Numbered from the stretch's first letter, positions 35,001-43,673 are shown. The stretch: 64,000 nucleotides of DNA from Bradyrhizobium sp. AUGA SZCCT0176 (GCF_018130145.1 NZ_JAFCMB010000002.1:124001-188000), one strand, 5' to 3'. The notes: a model not told the origin generated them from the sequence alone. Translations and numbers: made by a program.

Positions 35001-35080
35001 CGTCATTCCGGGATGCGCGAAGCGCAGACCCGGAATCTCGAGATTCCGGGTTCGATGCTTCGCATCGCCCGGAATGACGG
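35001..35080. repeat. Palindromic repeat, type TCATTCCGGG...CCGGAATGA
   Basis: GTCATTCCGGGATGCGCGAA GCGCAGACCCGGAATCTCGA GATTCCGGGTTCGATGCTTC ... CCCGGAATGACGG: two nested inverted repeats around CTCGAG. Copies at 45846-45928 and 46623-46705 match closely. Confidence 0.8.
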
Positions 35081-35090
35081 CCAGAGAGCC

Positions 35091-36389
35091 TCACCCCTTC
35101 TTCAACACCGACACGAAAAACCCGTCCGTTCCCGTGCGCCGCGGGGTCATCAGCCAACCCTCCGGCGTTTCCAGCGCGGCCTTGGCAAAGTCCTCCGCCT
35201 TGTCCCACAGCACGCTCGCCGTCTGTTCCGGCGGTACGACCGCAAACCCCGGATGGCGCGCGACAAAACTGCGAACCTGCGCGCCGTTTTCCGGTGGCAG
35301 CACGGAGCACGTGATGTAAGCGATCCGGCCGCCCGGCTTTACCAGAGCCGCCGCGCGATCAAGCACTTCAGCCTGGTCCTTCAAGCGCACCTCGAGCGCG
35401 CCGGGGCGCATCCGCCATTTGGCGTCGGGGTTGCGGCGCCAGGTGCCGGTGCCGGTGCACGGCGCGTCGATCACGACCAGATCGGCTGAGGCGTGGATGT
35501 CGGCCAGCGGGTCGGCGTCGCCCTTCGGCGTACGGACATCGGCGTTGTGGATGCCGGCGCGCGACAGCCGCTCGTGGATCGGCGCGAGCTGGCGCTTGTC
35601 GTGGTCGGTTGCGATCAGGCGGCCCTTGCCCTGCATCATTGCCGCCAGCGCAAGCGTCTTGCCGCCGGCGCCGGCGCAGAGGTCGATCACCTGCTCGCCG
35701 GGTTTTGCCGCCGACAGCAATGCCGCAAGCTGCGAGCCTTCATCCTGCACTTCAACTGCGCCCTTGATAAAGTCTTCCTCGGCATGGATGCCGGGGTTGC
35801 GGGCATCGGCGCCGAGTTCGATGCGCAGGCCGATCGCCGACCATGGCGTCGGCTGTGCGCCGAGATGAGAAAGCCGCGGCAACATCTTCTCGCGGTTGGC
35901 TTTTAGGGTGTTAATGCGAAGGTCGAGCGGCGCCCGGCTGGCCATCGCGGTGGCTTCCGCCACGCGGTCGTCGCCGAACACATCAGCCAGATGCGCATCC
36001 AGCCATTCCGGATAATCGCCGGCGATGTGCGGCGGCGCGCCGTCGAGGGAACGCGAGGTGAGCGCCGAGCGTTCGCCGTCGCTGAGCGGTTCCGGGGCAA
36101 AGCGGCCGCCGTCGCAGAGGGCCGAAATGGCGTCGGCATCGAGCTTGCGCTCCAGCTTCAACATGCCGAGCACGCGGGCCCGCGACGTGTCGGCCTCCAT
36201 CAGCCAGGCGCTCGAGGCGCGGCGGCGCAGCACGTCCCAGATCAGGCCCGAGATCGCGGCACGATCGCCGGAGCCGGCATAGCGGTGCGCGGTGCCCCAC
36301 TCCTTCAGCGCCTTGGCGGCGGGAACACGCTGGGCGTCGATAGTGTCGATCAGTTCGATGGCTGCGGACAGCCGGGCGGCGGGGGTCAT
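35091..36389 (-). CDS. rsmB: 16S rRNA (cytosine-C5) methyltransferase, RsmB type
   Basis: 432 aa. The N-terminal NusB-like helical domain precedes a Rossmann methyltransferase: QVIDLCAGAGGKTLALAAMM (SAM motif I), VVIDAPCTGTGTWRRNPDAK WR with the PC motif Cys, and RIAYITCSVLPPENGAQV with the TCS catalytic Cys. These two cysteines are the diagnostic pair of m5C RNA methyltransferases. RsmB modifies C967 of 16S rRNA in E. coli; a sister RsmB/RsmF-like specificity cannot be excluded. Confidence 0.9.
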   Translation of the reverse strand: MTPAARLSAAIELIDTIDAQRVPAAKALKEWGTAHRYAGSGDRAAISGLIWDVLRRRASSAWLMEADTSRARVLGMLKLERKLDADAISALCDGGRFAPEPLSDGERSALTSRSLDGAPPHIAGDYPEWLDAHLADVFGDDRVAEATAMASRAPLDLRINTLKANREKMLPRLSHLGAQPTPWSAIGLRIELGADARNPGIHAEEDFIKGAVEVQDEGSQLAALLSAAKPGEQVIDLCAGAGGKTLALAAMMQGKGRLIATDHDKRQLAPIHERLSRAGIHNADVRTPKGDADPLADIHASADLVVIDAPCTGTGTWRRNPDAKWRMRPGALEVRLKDQAEVLDRAAALVKPGGRIAYITCSVLPPENGAQVRSFVARHPGFAVVPPEQTASVLWDKAEDFAKAALETPEGWLMTPRRTGTDGFFVSVLKKG

Positions 36390-36430
36390 TCAAAGCTTTC
36401 GGTTCGAGAAGGGCGCAAGCCTTACTCTTT

Positions 36431-36480
36431 GAGCATGATCTTCTTCGGAAAACCGGTTCCCACTTTTCCGGATCATGCTC
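36431..36480. repeat. 50 bp palindromic repeat GAGCATGATC...GATCATGCTC
   Basis: GAGCATGATCTTCTTCGGAA AACCGGTTCCCACTTTTCCG GATCATGCTC: 10 bp perfect terminal inverted repeats with an inner TTCGGAAAA / TTTTCCGGA pair. It lies directly against the stop codon of the MAPEG gene (36481) and may serve as its transcription end. Confidence 0.8.
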
Positions 36481-36915
36481 TCAAATCAGCAACAGCATCT
36501 TCAGCGCGAAGTAGATCCACATCGCCAGCAGCACAAGGACGCCGGCGAACCAGGCCAGCGAGCGGGTCCGGACATCGTTGGAGGTCACGAAAATCCCGGC
36601 ATGGGCAAAGCGCGTCACGACGAACACCCAGGACATCAGCAGGATGAAGAAATCGGCCTTGCGCAGCGGCAGCGCCAGCGCGATCAGGATGTAGAAGAGA
36701 ACAGGGATTTCGAACTGGTTGCTGTAGCAATTGCCGATCTTGGTGGCCTTTTCCGGCCAGTTCGGCTGCCGCAGCGCGATGTCCTTCAGGCTGGTTTCCC
36801 GCGCTTTCAGGGCACCGGTCCGCGCCGTGGCCATCCACAGCAGCAGCGCAAAGGTGAGCCCGACCTGGGCAAAGACAGGCAGCAAGACCAGTTGAATCGA
36901 CATCAGGACGCCCAT
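36481..36915 (-). CDS. MAPEG-family membrane protein
   Basis: 144 aa from the ATG at 36915, behind GGGGGAGA. Four hydrophobic helices are visible, with GNCYSNQFEIPVLFYILIAL AL, the conserved MAPEG segment (N..E.P..F), and FVVTRFAHAGIFVTSNDVRT RSLAWFAG. Eukaryotic relatives are membrane glutathione transferases; the bacterial role is not established. The 39 upstream in-frame residues to 37029 lack family similarity and are excluded. Confidence 0.88.
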   Translation of the reverse strand: MGVLMSIQLVLLPVFAQVGLTFALLLWMATARTGALKARETSLKDIALRQPNWPEKATKIGNCYSNQFEIPVLFYILIALALPLRKADFFILLMSWVFVVTRFAHAGIFVTSNDVRTRSLAWFAGVLVLLAMWIYFALKMLLLI

Positions 36916-37092
36916 GGGAATCTCCCCCGCAGGGCGTTCGCCGCCCGGCCAACCAATAGCGGGGGTGCCGCCCTGTGACAAATCAGCAGTCGCGTCCGCT
37001 TGAACCGCAATCGGCACCGCCGTGACCAAAAGCTGGAGGGTTCAGGTCATTCCGGCTTCGGACGGCTCCGACGCGACCTTCGAGATGGCGCC

Positions 37093-37800
37093 ATGAACAT
37101 CACCTCACCGCTCTGGACCGGCGCGGCCCGCGTGGCCGAAGTGCCCGGCGATTCCGTGACCTCCCTGCTCCGGATGGTTGGCGCCGGAACCGGCTGGTTC
37201 GACGACAGCGTCGATGGCGGGCTTGGCATTGTGATGTCGACGCTGGCGGGTGTCGCCGCCGCGCTGGCGGTGGCCATCGTGCTGTCGGTCTATTTCCGCA
37301 GCGGCTACCGCAGCCCGCGCGACCTTTTCAAGCGCGGCCTCGCCACTGTTGTCGTGATCGCCCTCGTCGCCTTCGTGGTCTACGACGTCAGGCATGCCGC
37401 GCTGGCCTATCTCGGCATCAATCCGGCAAAACCCGCCGTGGAATTCGAAATCCGGCTGCCGAAGGCGGCGCTGACCGCAATTGCCGATACCCAGGTGGAA
37501 CTGCTCACCGACCGGAACCAGAAGCTGGCCAAAGTGCTGGATGCGCTGGCCTCGACATCGGACGGCCGCAGCGTGCTCACGGGAACCGTCACCCTCGACT
37601 ACCGCACCACCGAACGCATGGTGGTGCTCAATCTGCCCGGGAGAGCGCAAACCCAGTTCAAGCTGCGGCTGCCGGCCAGCCCGACGCATTCCGACAAGTT
37701 CGGGCCGTGGCATCTGGCCGACGGCATCACGCTTGCGAAGGGCGACACCGTGACACCCGAGACGCACAACGCTTTTGCGATCCGCTACCGCGTGCTGTGA
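37093..37800 (+). CDS. Uncharacterised membrane protein
   Basis: 235 aa from the ATG at 37093. Not recognised as any family. Two membrane helices are likely (IVMSTLAGVAAALAVAIVLS VYF and ATVVVIALVAFVVYDVRHA), followed by a soluble ~150 residue part (KPAVEFEIRLPKAALTAIAD ... DTVTPETHNAFAIRYRV) rich in beta strands, predicted periplasmic or cytoplasmic depending on topology. Divergent from the MAPEG gene, 177 nt apart. No nearby gene gives a clue to function. Confidence 0.7.
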   Translation: MNITSPLWTGAARVAEVPGDSVTSLLRMVGAGTGWFDDSVDGGLGIVMSTLAGVAAALAVAIVLSVYFRSGYRSPRDLFKRGLATVVVIALVAFVVYDVRHAALAYLGINPAKPAVEFEIRLPKAALTAIADTQVELLTDRNQKLAKVLDALASTSDGRSVLTGTVTLDYRTTERMVVLNLPGRAQTQFKLRLPASPTHSDKFGPWHLADGITLAKGDTVTPETHNAFAIRYRVL

Positions 37801-37943
37801 GCCGATCTCTTTTCCCTTCTCCCCTTGTGAGAGGGGAGGAAGACGCGGCGTTCTCAATTCGAACATCTTTTCAAACAATCCTTCAAACAACCTTCGGTTG
37901 CCTGTCGTCGGACGGGGCGGTTACCATTGGAATTTCATCATTC

Positions 37944-37972
37944 CGTCGCCGACAAATCTATAATCGGCGACG
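37944..37972. promoter_or_regulatory. Inverted repeat just upstream of metallophosphoesterase
   Basis: CGTCGCCGA (37944-37952) and TCGGCGACG (37964-37972) form perfect 9 bp arms with an 11 bp A/T-rich loop. The right arm ends 13 nt before the ATG, so it is either an operator or a 5' UTR hairpin next to the ribosome binding site. Confidence 0.45.
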
Positions 37973-37985
37973 AAAGGATTTTCGC

Positions 37986-38825
37986 ATGAGCTCATTCCGC
38001 CTGACCCAGATTTCCGATACCCACCTCGCCCGCCGCCTCGCAAAGCTCACCGACAATTTTCATCGCGTAGCTGCGCATATCGACGCGACGCGGCCTGATC
38101 TCGTGATCAACAGCGGCGATCTCGCATTCAGTGCCCCGACCAGCCCGGACGATCTCACCTTCGCCAAATCGCTGCACGCCGAGCTTCCGGTCGCCTGCCG
38201 CTATCTGCCCGGCAATCACGACATCGGCGACAACCCGACCGCAGTCGGACCGGTGCCGTCGCATCCGGCGAGCGAACAGCACCTGCAAAACTTTCGCGCT
38301 GTGATCGGCGAAGACCGCTGGCGGTTCGACGAAGCCGGCTGGTGTTTTGTCGGATTGAACTCGCTGATCATGAACACCGGGCTTGCCAGCGAGGCCGAGC
38401 AGTTCGACTGGCTGGCGTCGGAGCTGGCGCGCACGAACGGCAAGCCGGTCGCGCTGTTCCTGCACAAGCCGCTCTATCTCGACGCGCCCGACGATCCCGA
38501 GCTTGAGTCTTCTGCGATCCGCTACGTGCCGCAGCCGGCGCGGGCGCGGCTGATCGAGATGTTCGGCACGGTCGATCTGCGTTTAGTGGCCTCCGGCCAC
38601 GTCCACCAGCGCCGCGATTTCACCTATGGCCGCGTCCGCCATGTCTGGGCGCCTTCTGTGGGCTTCATCATTCCGGGTCGCATCCAGGAAGTGATCGCGA
38701 TCAAGGAAACCGGGCTGGTCGAATACCGGTTCACGCCCGACAGTTTTGAAGTCCGCCACATCAGAGCGCCCGGCCAGGTCAATATCGACCTGGACGAGTT
38801 GCTCCAAAAAGCGCCGGCCAGTTAG
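37986..38825 (+). CDS. Calcineurin-like metallophosphoesterase
   Basis: 279 aa from the ATG at 37986. All five dimetal motifs are present: SDTH (Asp11, His13), NSGDLAF (Asp45), PGNHDI (Asn77, His78), LFLHKP (His160) and SGHVHQ (His205, His207). The set and length match the Icc/CpdA (class III cyclic-nucleotide phosphodiesterase) branch, so cAMP hydrolysis is possible; this would balance the cyclase at 279-1364. Substrate not proven. Confidence 0.9.
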   Translation: MSSFRLTQISDTHLARRLAKLTDNFHRVAAHIDATRPDLVINSGDLAFSAPTSPDDLTFAKSLHAELPVACRYLPGNHDIGDNPTAVGPVPSHPASEQHLQNFRAVIGEDRWRFDEAGWCFVGLNSLIMNTGLASEAEQFDWLASELARTNGKPVALFLHKPLYLDAPDDPELESSAIRYVPQPARARLIEMFGTVDLRLVASGHVHQRRDFTYGRVRHVWAPSVGFIIPGRIQEVIAIKETGLVEYRFTPDSFEVRHIRAPGQVNIDLDELLQKAPAS

Positions 38826-39182
38826 CCCCGTGAACCCGTGAATTCAGAATGGTCGACGGCCGTCCGCTTTGGCCGCCGTTCCGTTTCGCTCGGCCGGCTG
38901 GTCCTCGGCGCCGGCCGGCTCCCGCGTTCGCTGTCACCCTCTCCCTGGATATGCCTTTGCCTCCTTCTTGGGCCAAATCTGGCTAAAAACTGGTAATGAC
39001 AACGTTGTCATTCTATCATACGGTGATCCGGCACCTTGGATCGCCACAGATGGAGCGACACATCCCCCTCGGCCTCTCCCATTCCTGCACCCAGCTGGAT
39101 CGGTGGCGCGTGATCTTCGGTCCCGATGCGGACAGGACCCTGAGGCCGGTCCTGCACACCCGTTTCGGCTGAGGGAACGGCG
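38826..39182. promoter_or_regulatory. Upstream region of the ABC importer operon with 18 bp LacI-type operator
   Basis: AATGACAAC-GTTGTCATT at 38995-39012 is a perfect 18 bp palindrome with the central CpG typical of LacI/GalR operators; the LacI-family gene at the end of the cluster is the obvious partner. A 40-codon frame (39050-39172) stops 10 nt before the permease start; it lacks a clear ribosome site and is listed only as a note. Confidence 0.7.
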
Positions 39183-39842
39183 ATGAACTTCCTGCCGCTG
39201 TGGCGCTATCGCGACCAGTTGATCGATGGGACGATCGTCACGCTCGAACTGACCGTCATAGCCGCTTGCTTCGGCCTGTTGATCGGCACCGCCGGCGCCG
39301 TCGCACTCAAGGGGCGCGTGAAGCCCACGCGCTGGCTGGTGCGCAGCTACATCGAGCTGTTCCGCAATACGCCATCGTTGATCCAGCTCTTCATCGTGTT
39401 CTTCGTGCTGCCGAATTTCGGCTTGAAGCTGCCGGCGTTTGAGGCGGCGGCGGTGGCGCTGTCGCTCTACTTCGGCGCCTATTCGGTTGAGATCATCCGC
39501 TCGGGCCTCGACTCCGTGCCGAGAAGCCAGATCGAGGCCGGCCAATGCCTCGGTCTCAGCGGCTGGCAGGTGTTCTTCCATATCCTGCTGCCGCCGGCGC
39601 TGCGCAACGCCTATCCGGCGGTGACCAGCCAATTCGTGCTGCTGCTGCTCGGGACTTCGCTCGCCTCGCAGGTCGCCGCCGACGAGCTGTTCCACGTCGC
39701 AGGCTTCATCGAGAGCCGCACCTATCGCAGCTTCGAAGTCTACGCGATCATCTGCGCGGTCTATTTCGCGATGGCGATGTCGTTCAAGATCCTGTTCGCG
39801 GTGGTAGGCGCCCTCGCCTTCCGCTGGCCCCGGCGGCGTTGA
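39183..39842 (+). CDS. ABC transporter permease, polar amino acid / opine (HAAT) type
   Basis: 219 aa. FLPLWRYRDQLIDGTIVTLE LTVIAACFGLLIGT starts the His/Glu/Gln/Arg/opine family permease domain. The cytoplasmic EAA loop is EAGQCLGLSGWQVFFHILLP PALRNAYPA, which docks on the ATPase. Five helices are visible. First gene of a six-gene unit (two permeases, ATPase, binding protein, RidA, deacylase), starting 10 bp after a possible short upstream frame and 170 bp after the LacI operator. Confidence 0.93.
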   Translation: MNFLPLWRYRDQLIDGTIVTLELTVIAACFGLLIGTAGAVALKGRVKPTRWLVRSYIELFRNTPSLIQLFIVFFVLPNFGLKLPAFEAAAVALSLYFGAYSVEIIRSGLDSVPRSQIEAGQCLGLSGWQVFFHILLPPALRNAYPAVTSQFVLLLLGTSLASQVAADELFHVAGFIESRTYRSFEVYAIICAVYFAMAMSFKILFAVVGALAFRWPRRR

Positions 39843-39855
39843 GGCAGGCCGCCGC

Positions 39856-40506
39856 ATGCGATCCTTCTCCTTCATCGATTTCGTCTCGCTGCTCTCGGCG
39901 CTGCGCTGGACGGTGGTGCTTGTCGTCCTCGCGCTAGGCTTCGGCGCGCCGCTCGGACTTGGGCTGGCGACGGGCCGGATCAGCCGCCTCGCCCCATTGC
40001 GCTGGATCTCGGCCGCAGCGATCCAGGTGATCCAGGGCGTGCCACTGCTCGGCCTGCTCTTCTTCTTTTATTTCGGCATGCCGGTGTTCCTTGGCATCCA
40101 GGTGCCGGCGCTCGTCGCGGTTACGGTGGCCTACACGCTCTACACCGCGGCCTTCCTGGGCGAGATCTGGCGCGGCGGGCTCGAGGCCGTGAAACAGGCG
40201 CAATGGGAAGCCGGTGCCTGCCTCGGCCTGTCGCGCTGGCAGCAATTCCGCCACATCGTGGGGCCGCAGGCGCTGCGCCTGTCGCTGCCGCCGACGGTCG
40301 GCTTCCTCGTCCAACTCGTGAAGGGCACCTCGCTCGCTTCGATCATCGGCTTCGTCGAGCTGGCGCGCGCCGGCCAGGTGGTGAGCGCCGCGACCTTCCA
40401 GCCGCTCCTCACCTACGCCGTGGTCGCGGCGATCTACTTCGCAACCTGCCTGCCGCTCACGCTGTGGTCCCGTTCCCTGGAGGCTCGCCTCGATGGCTCT
40501 CGTTGA
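39856..40506 (+). CDS. ABC transporter permease, HAAT type (second subunit)
   Basis: 216 aa. The family motif is EAGACLGLSRWQQFRHIVGP QALRLSLPP, again the EAA loop, with five membrane helices (VLVVLALGFGAPLGLGLATG, IQVIQGVPLLGLLFFFYFGM, others). It forms a heterodimer with the preceding permease. Its last 14 nt overlap the ATPase gene, so the two are translationally coupled. Confidence 0.93.
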   Translation: MRSFSFIDFVSLLSALRWTVVLVVLALGFGAPLGLGLATGRISRLAPLRWISAAAIQVIQGVPLLGLLFFFYFGMPVFLGIQVPALVAVTVAYTLYTAAFLGEIWRGGLEAVKQAQWEAGACLGLSRWQQFRHIVGPQALRLSLPPTVGFLVQLVKGTSLASIIGFVELARAGQVVSAATFQPLLTYAVVAAIYFATCLPLTLWSRSLEARLDGSR

Positions 40507-41221
40507 AATCCGCGACGTCCACAAGAAGTTCGGCCGGACCGACGTGCTCAACGGCGTTTCGCTCGACGTCGAAGAGGGCGAGATCGTCACGATCATCGGC
40601 CGCTCCGGCTCGGGAAAATCGACGCTGCTCCGTTGCATCAACGCGCTCGAGACGGTCGATGCCGGCGAGATTCACGTCGAGGGACAAAGGGTCCACGCCA
40701 GGATGCCGGACTTGCGGCAGTTTCGCCAGCGCGTCGGCATCGTCTTCCAGGCCTTCAACCTGTTTTCCCACCTCAAGGTCGAACGCAACATCACGCTGGC
40801 CCCATTGCTCACCGGCCGCATCGGCAAGTCCGAAGCGCGCCCGCTTGCCCTGGATGTCCTCGCCCGCGTCGGCCTCGCCGACAAGATCGACGCCTGGCCG
40901 GAGCAGCTCTCCGGCGGTCAACAACAGCGGGTGGCGATTGCCCGCTGCCTCGCCATGGCCCCGCACCTCATGCTGTTCGACGAGGTGACGTCGGCGCTCG
41001 ACCCCGAACTGGTCGGCGAGGTCTTGAAGGTGATGGAGGCGATGGCGCGCCAGGGCATGACGATGATCCTTGTCACGCACGAGATGGGATTTGCCCGCAA
41101 CGTCGCCGACCGCATCGTCTTCATGCATCAGGGCCGCGTCTGGGAGCAGGGACCGCCGTCGAAACTGTTCGTCCGACCCGAGACCCCCGAACTCGCAAGT
41201 TTCATCGCCTCGGTGAAATGA
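40493..41221 (+). CDS. ABC transporter ATP-binding protein, polar amino acid type (GlnQ/HisP-like)
   Basis: 242 aa, the normal length. Walker A IIGRSGSGKSTLLRCINALE (from residue 35), Q-loop VFQAFNLFSHLKVERNITLA, signature EQLSGGQQQRVAIARCLAMA, Walker B LMLFDEVTSALDPELVGEVL and switch His in ILVTHEMGFARNVADRI. The FNLF-H and EMGFAR words are specific for the HAAT family. Drives import with the two permeases before it. Confidence 0.96.
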   Translation: MALVEIRDVHKKFGRTDVLNGVSLDVEEGEIVTIIGRSGSGKSTLLRCINALETVDAGEIHVEGQRVHARMPDLRQFRQRVGIVFQAFNLFSHLKVERNITLAPLLTGRIGKSEARPLALDVLARVGLADKIDAWPEQLSGGQQQRVAIARCLAMAPHLMLFDEVTSALDPELVGEVLKVMEAMARQGMTMILVTHEMGFARNVADRIVFMHQGRVWEQGPPSKLFVRPETPELASFIASVK

Positions 41222-41268
41222 GCACCTTCCAAGCAAACCGGCCATCGTGCCGCCACCAGGAGAGAGTT

Positions 41269-42066
41269 ATGAGAAGATTGAAATCCCTCTTCGCTATCGC
41301 CACCACGGCGCTCGCCGTCCTCGCTGCGCCGGGTCTTGCCAGGGCCGACAAGCTGCAGGATGTGCTCGGTGCCGGACGTCTGCGCGTCGGCATCCTCACC
41401 GACGCTGCACCCTGGGGCTTCAAGGACGACAAGGGCGAAATCGCCGGCCTCGACGCCGATCTCGCCAAGCTGATTGCGGCCGATATGGGCGTGAAGCTCG
41501 AACTCGTCCCGGTGACGGGCGCGGCGCGCATCCCGAGCCTGCTGTCCGACAAGATCGATGTCCTGATCGCAGGTCTCGGTGCAACGCCGGAACGCGCCCA
41601 GCAGGTCATGTTCTCCCAGCCCTACGCGGTGGTGAATCTCGGCGTTTATGGTCCGAAGTCGATTGCCACAGCGACCGGCAAGAAGGCCGAAAACCTCGAA
41701 CGCCACACCGTCGCTGTGGCCAAGGGAACGACGCTCGACGTCTGGCTCACCGACAACGCGCCAAAGGTGAAGCTGGTGCGCTTCGAGGACACTCCCGCGG
41801 CGATCGCCGCCTATCTCGCCGGCCAGGCCGATACCTTCGCCGAGAACAGCGCGATCGCGCTCAAGGTGAAAGAGCAGAATCCAACCAAGGAGGTCGAGCT
41901 GAAGTTCCTCATCCGTCAGTCGCCGGCGCATATCGGCTTGCGGCAGGGCGAGCAGAATCTGCTCAACTGGATCAACACCGACCTCTTCACCAACAAGCTG
42001 AACGGCAAGCTCGGCGCACTGCAGCTGAAGTGGTTCAAGGAAGAGCAGTCACTGCCGACCTTGTGA
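41269..42066 (+). CDS. ABC transporter extracellular binding protein, family 3
   Basis: 265 aa from the ATG at 41269, behind AGGAGAGAG. The signal peptide is SLFAIATTALAVLAAPGLARA. The mature part has the SBP_bac_3 fold: LRVGILTDAAPWGFKDDKGE IAGLDADLAKLIAADMGVKL, RIPSLLSDKIDVLIAGLGAT PERAQQVMFSQPY. The usual Arg that binds the ligand carboxylate after this segment (normally R in GxTxTxER..) may be replaced, so the ligand may be a modified amino acid. Context (deacylase) suggests an N-acylated amino acid. Confidence 0.92.
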   Translation: MRRLKSLFAIATTALAVLAAPGLARADKLQDVLGAGRLRVGILTDAAPWGFKDDKGEIAGLDADLAKLIAADMGVKLELVPVTGAARIPSLLSDKIDVLIAGLGATPERAQQVMFSQPYAVVNLGVYGPKSIATATGKKAENLERHTVAVAKGTTLDVWLTDNAPKVKLVRFEDTPAAIAAYLAGQADTFAENSAIALKVKEQNPTKEVELKFLIRQSPAHIGLRQGEQNLLNWINTDLFTNKLNGKLGALQLKWFKEEQSLPTL

Positions 42067-42104
42067 GTTCAGGCGAACTTCTTTTTTCTCGAGGAGCTGC
42101 AAAC

Positions 42105-42449
42105 ATGATTGAACGTTATTTGGTCGGCCCGCGCATGAGCCAGGCCGTTGTCTGCGCCGGCATGGTGCATATCGCCGGCCAGGTGGCCGACGACCGCAAG
42201 GCGGGGATCGTTTCCCAGACGACCCAGGTGCTCGGCAAGATCGAGGCGCTGCTGAAGCAGGCTGGATCCGATCGCTCCAGGCTGGTCGCGGTCAACGTCT
42301 TCCTGCCGCACATCACCGACTTCGAGGCGATGAACTCGGTGTGGGACGCCTGGATCGATCCCACCAATCCGCCTGCACGCGCCTGCGTCGAAGCGCGGCT
42401 CGCCGACCCCGATTTGCGCGTCGAGATGACGGCCGTCGCCGCCGTCTGA
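42105..42449 (+). CDS. RidA family protein
   Basis: 114 aa from the ATG at 42105, behind GAGGAG. VVCAGMVHIAGQVADDRKAG, TQVLGKIEALLKQAGSDRSR LVAVNVFLPHITDF and PPARACVEARLADPDLRVEM TAVAAV, which contains the RxxVEMxxVA C-terminal signature with the catalytic Arg (ACVEARLADPDLRVEM). Consistent with imine/enamine hydrolysis of an intermediate formed during amino-acid degradation. Lies between the binding protein and the deacylase in the same operon. Confidence 0.9.
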   Translation: MIERYLVGPRMSQAVVCAGMVHIAGQVADDRKAGIVSQTTQVLGKIEALLKQAGSDRSRLVAVNVFLPHITDFEAMNSVWDAWIDPTNPPARACVEARLADPDLRVEMTAVAAV

Positions 42450-42515
42450 GACGCGCTTCGTGCTCTCCTTCAACCTTCGGCCGGCGTCGGTGACGACGCG
42501 GCCCCGAGGCATCCA

Positions 42516-43544
42516 ATGCATACCGGACTTTTCCACGAGATCGACTTCGACGCCGACCACAAATGGTCCGGCCACCTCAGCATCCCGTTCTCGATCGATC
42601 GATCGCCCTATTTCCAGGTCAAGATTCCGATCTTCCGGATCCGCAACGGCGCGGGCCCGCGGGTTCTGCTGATGGCAGGTAACCACGGCGACGAATACGA
42701 GGGTGAGATCACGCTCGCGCGGCTGTTTCGCCGGCTCGATCCTGCCATCATCAAGGGCGAGGTGACGATCCTGCCCTTCGCCAATCTCCCGGCGGTGATG
42801 GCAGCCCGCCGACGCTCACCGCTTGACGAGGGCAATCTCAACCGCGCCTTCCCGGGCGACCCCTCGGGCACGCCGACTTTCCGGCTCGCTCATTTCCTCG
42901 AACATGAACTCTTCCCCCGCCACGACGTGATCTTCGACATCCATTCCGGTGGGACGTCGATGGCGCATCTGCCTTGCGCCCTGATCGAGCGCCAAGGCCC
43001 GCCGGACATGTTCGCCCGCGCGCTCAGTCTCATGGAGGGGCTCGGAATGCCGTTCGCCTTCGTCGCCGAAAACGGTGCCGAAGCGCCGACCTCGATGGCA
43101 GCAGCCGCGCGGGCCCGAGCGATCGGCATCTCCGGCGAATTCGGCTCCGGCGGCACCGTCACGCCGCAGACGATGGCCCTGACCGCCCGGGCCGTGGACC
43201 GCCTGCTGCTCGCGCTTGGCATCATTGATGCGCCGGTGCTCGGCCCACACGTCCCCATCGAAGGACAAACCGAACTGCTGGCGCTGGAGAGCCACGCCCA
43301 GGCGGTGTTCGCGACACGGCGCGGCTGGTTCGAACCGGCGGTCGTGGTCGGCGCGCGGGTTGGGGATGGCGACGTGGCGGGCTGGTACCACGATTTCGAA
43401 CGACCCGAGGCGCCGGAGGAAGTGCTGCACTTCCCCGCCGCCGGGATCGTGATCTCGCAACGTCTCCACACCGACTGCCAGAGCGGTGATTGCCTGGTCC
43501 AGGTTGGCCGGCCGTTGACACGGGGTGAGGTTTCGGGCCGATGA
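42516..43544 (+). CDS. Succinylglutamate desuccinylase / aspartoacylase family zinc deacylase (DoeB-like)
   Basis: 342 aa. M14-type zinc site: AGNHGDEYEGEI (His57, Glu60) and FDIHSGG (His143), with a catalytic Glu in GISGEFGSGG (Glu208). GNHGDEYEGEI together with SPLDEGNLNRAFPGDPSGTP resembles N-acetyl-2,4-diaminobutyrate deacetylase (DoeB) of ectoine degradation, but no ectoine hydrolase or transaminase is present here. Most likely it removes an acyl group from an imported N-acyl amino acid or N-acyl diamine. The C-terminal part (WFEPAVVVGARVGDGDVAGW) is the beta-barrel cap of the family. Confidence 0.88.
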   Translation: MHTGLFHEIDFDADHKWSGHLSIPFSIDRSPYFQVKIPIFRIRNGAGPRVLLMAGNHGDEYEGEITLARLFRRLDPAIIKGEVTILPFANLPAVMAARRRSPLDEGNLNRAFPGDPSGTPTFRLAHFLEHELFPRHDVIFDIHSGGTSMAHLPCALIERQGPPDMFARALSLMEGLGMPFAFVAENGAEAPTSMAAAARARAIGISGEFGSGGTVTPQTMALTARAVDRLLLALGIIDAPVLGPHVPIEGQTELLALESHAQAVFATRRGWFEPAVVVGARVGDGDVAGWYHDFERPEAPEEVLHFPAAGIVISQRLHTDCQSGDCLVQVGRPLTRGEVSGR

Positions 43545-43564
43545 GATTTTGATGCGCGAAACGA

Positions 43565-43673
43565 CTCTAGAGCGTTTTCCAGCGAAGTGGACGCCGGTTC
43601 GCGTCAAGAAAACGCGTCAAATCAAGAATCTAGAGCCCCGTTCCGATTCCATCGGAACGGAAAAGGCTCTAGA
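43565..43673. repeat. ~110 bp repeat with TCTAGAGC / GCTCTAGA ends
   Basis: Terminal inverted repeats TCTAGAGC (43566-43573) and GCTCTAGA (43666-43673), an internal TCTAGAGCC (43630-43638), and inner dyads GCGTTTTCC...GAAAACGC and CCGTTCCGAT...ATCGGAACGG. A typical alphaproteobacterial intergenic element; it sits between the deacylase and lacI and may separate their transcripts. Confidence 0.8.

Noticed and set aside
42516..43544. Calling the importer locus an ectoine (Ehu/Doe) degradation cluster
   Set aside because: Only the DoeB-like deacylase fits; ectoine hydrolase, diaminobutyrate transaminase and dehydrogenase are absent, and the regulator is LacI rather than the MocR/AsnC types known there.
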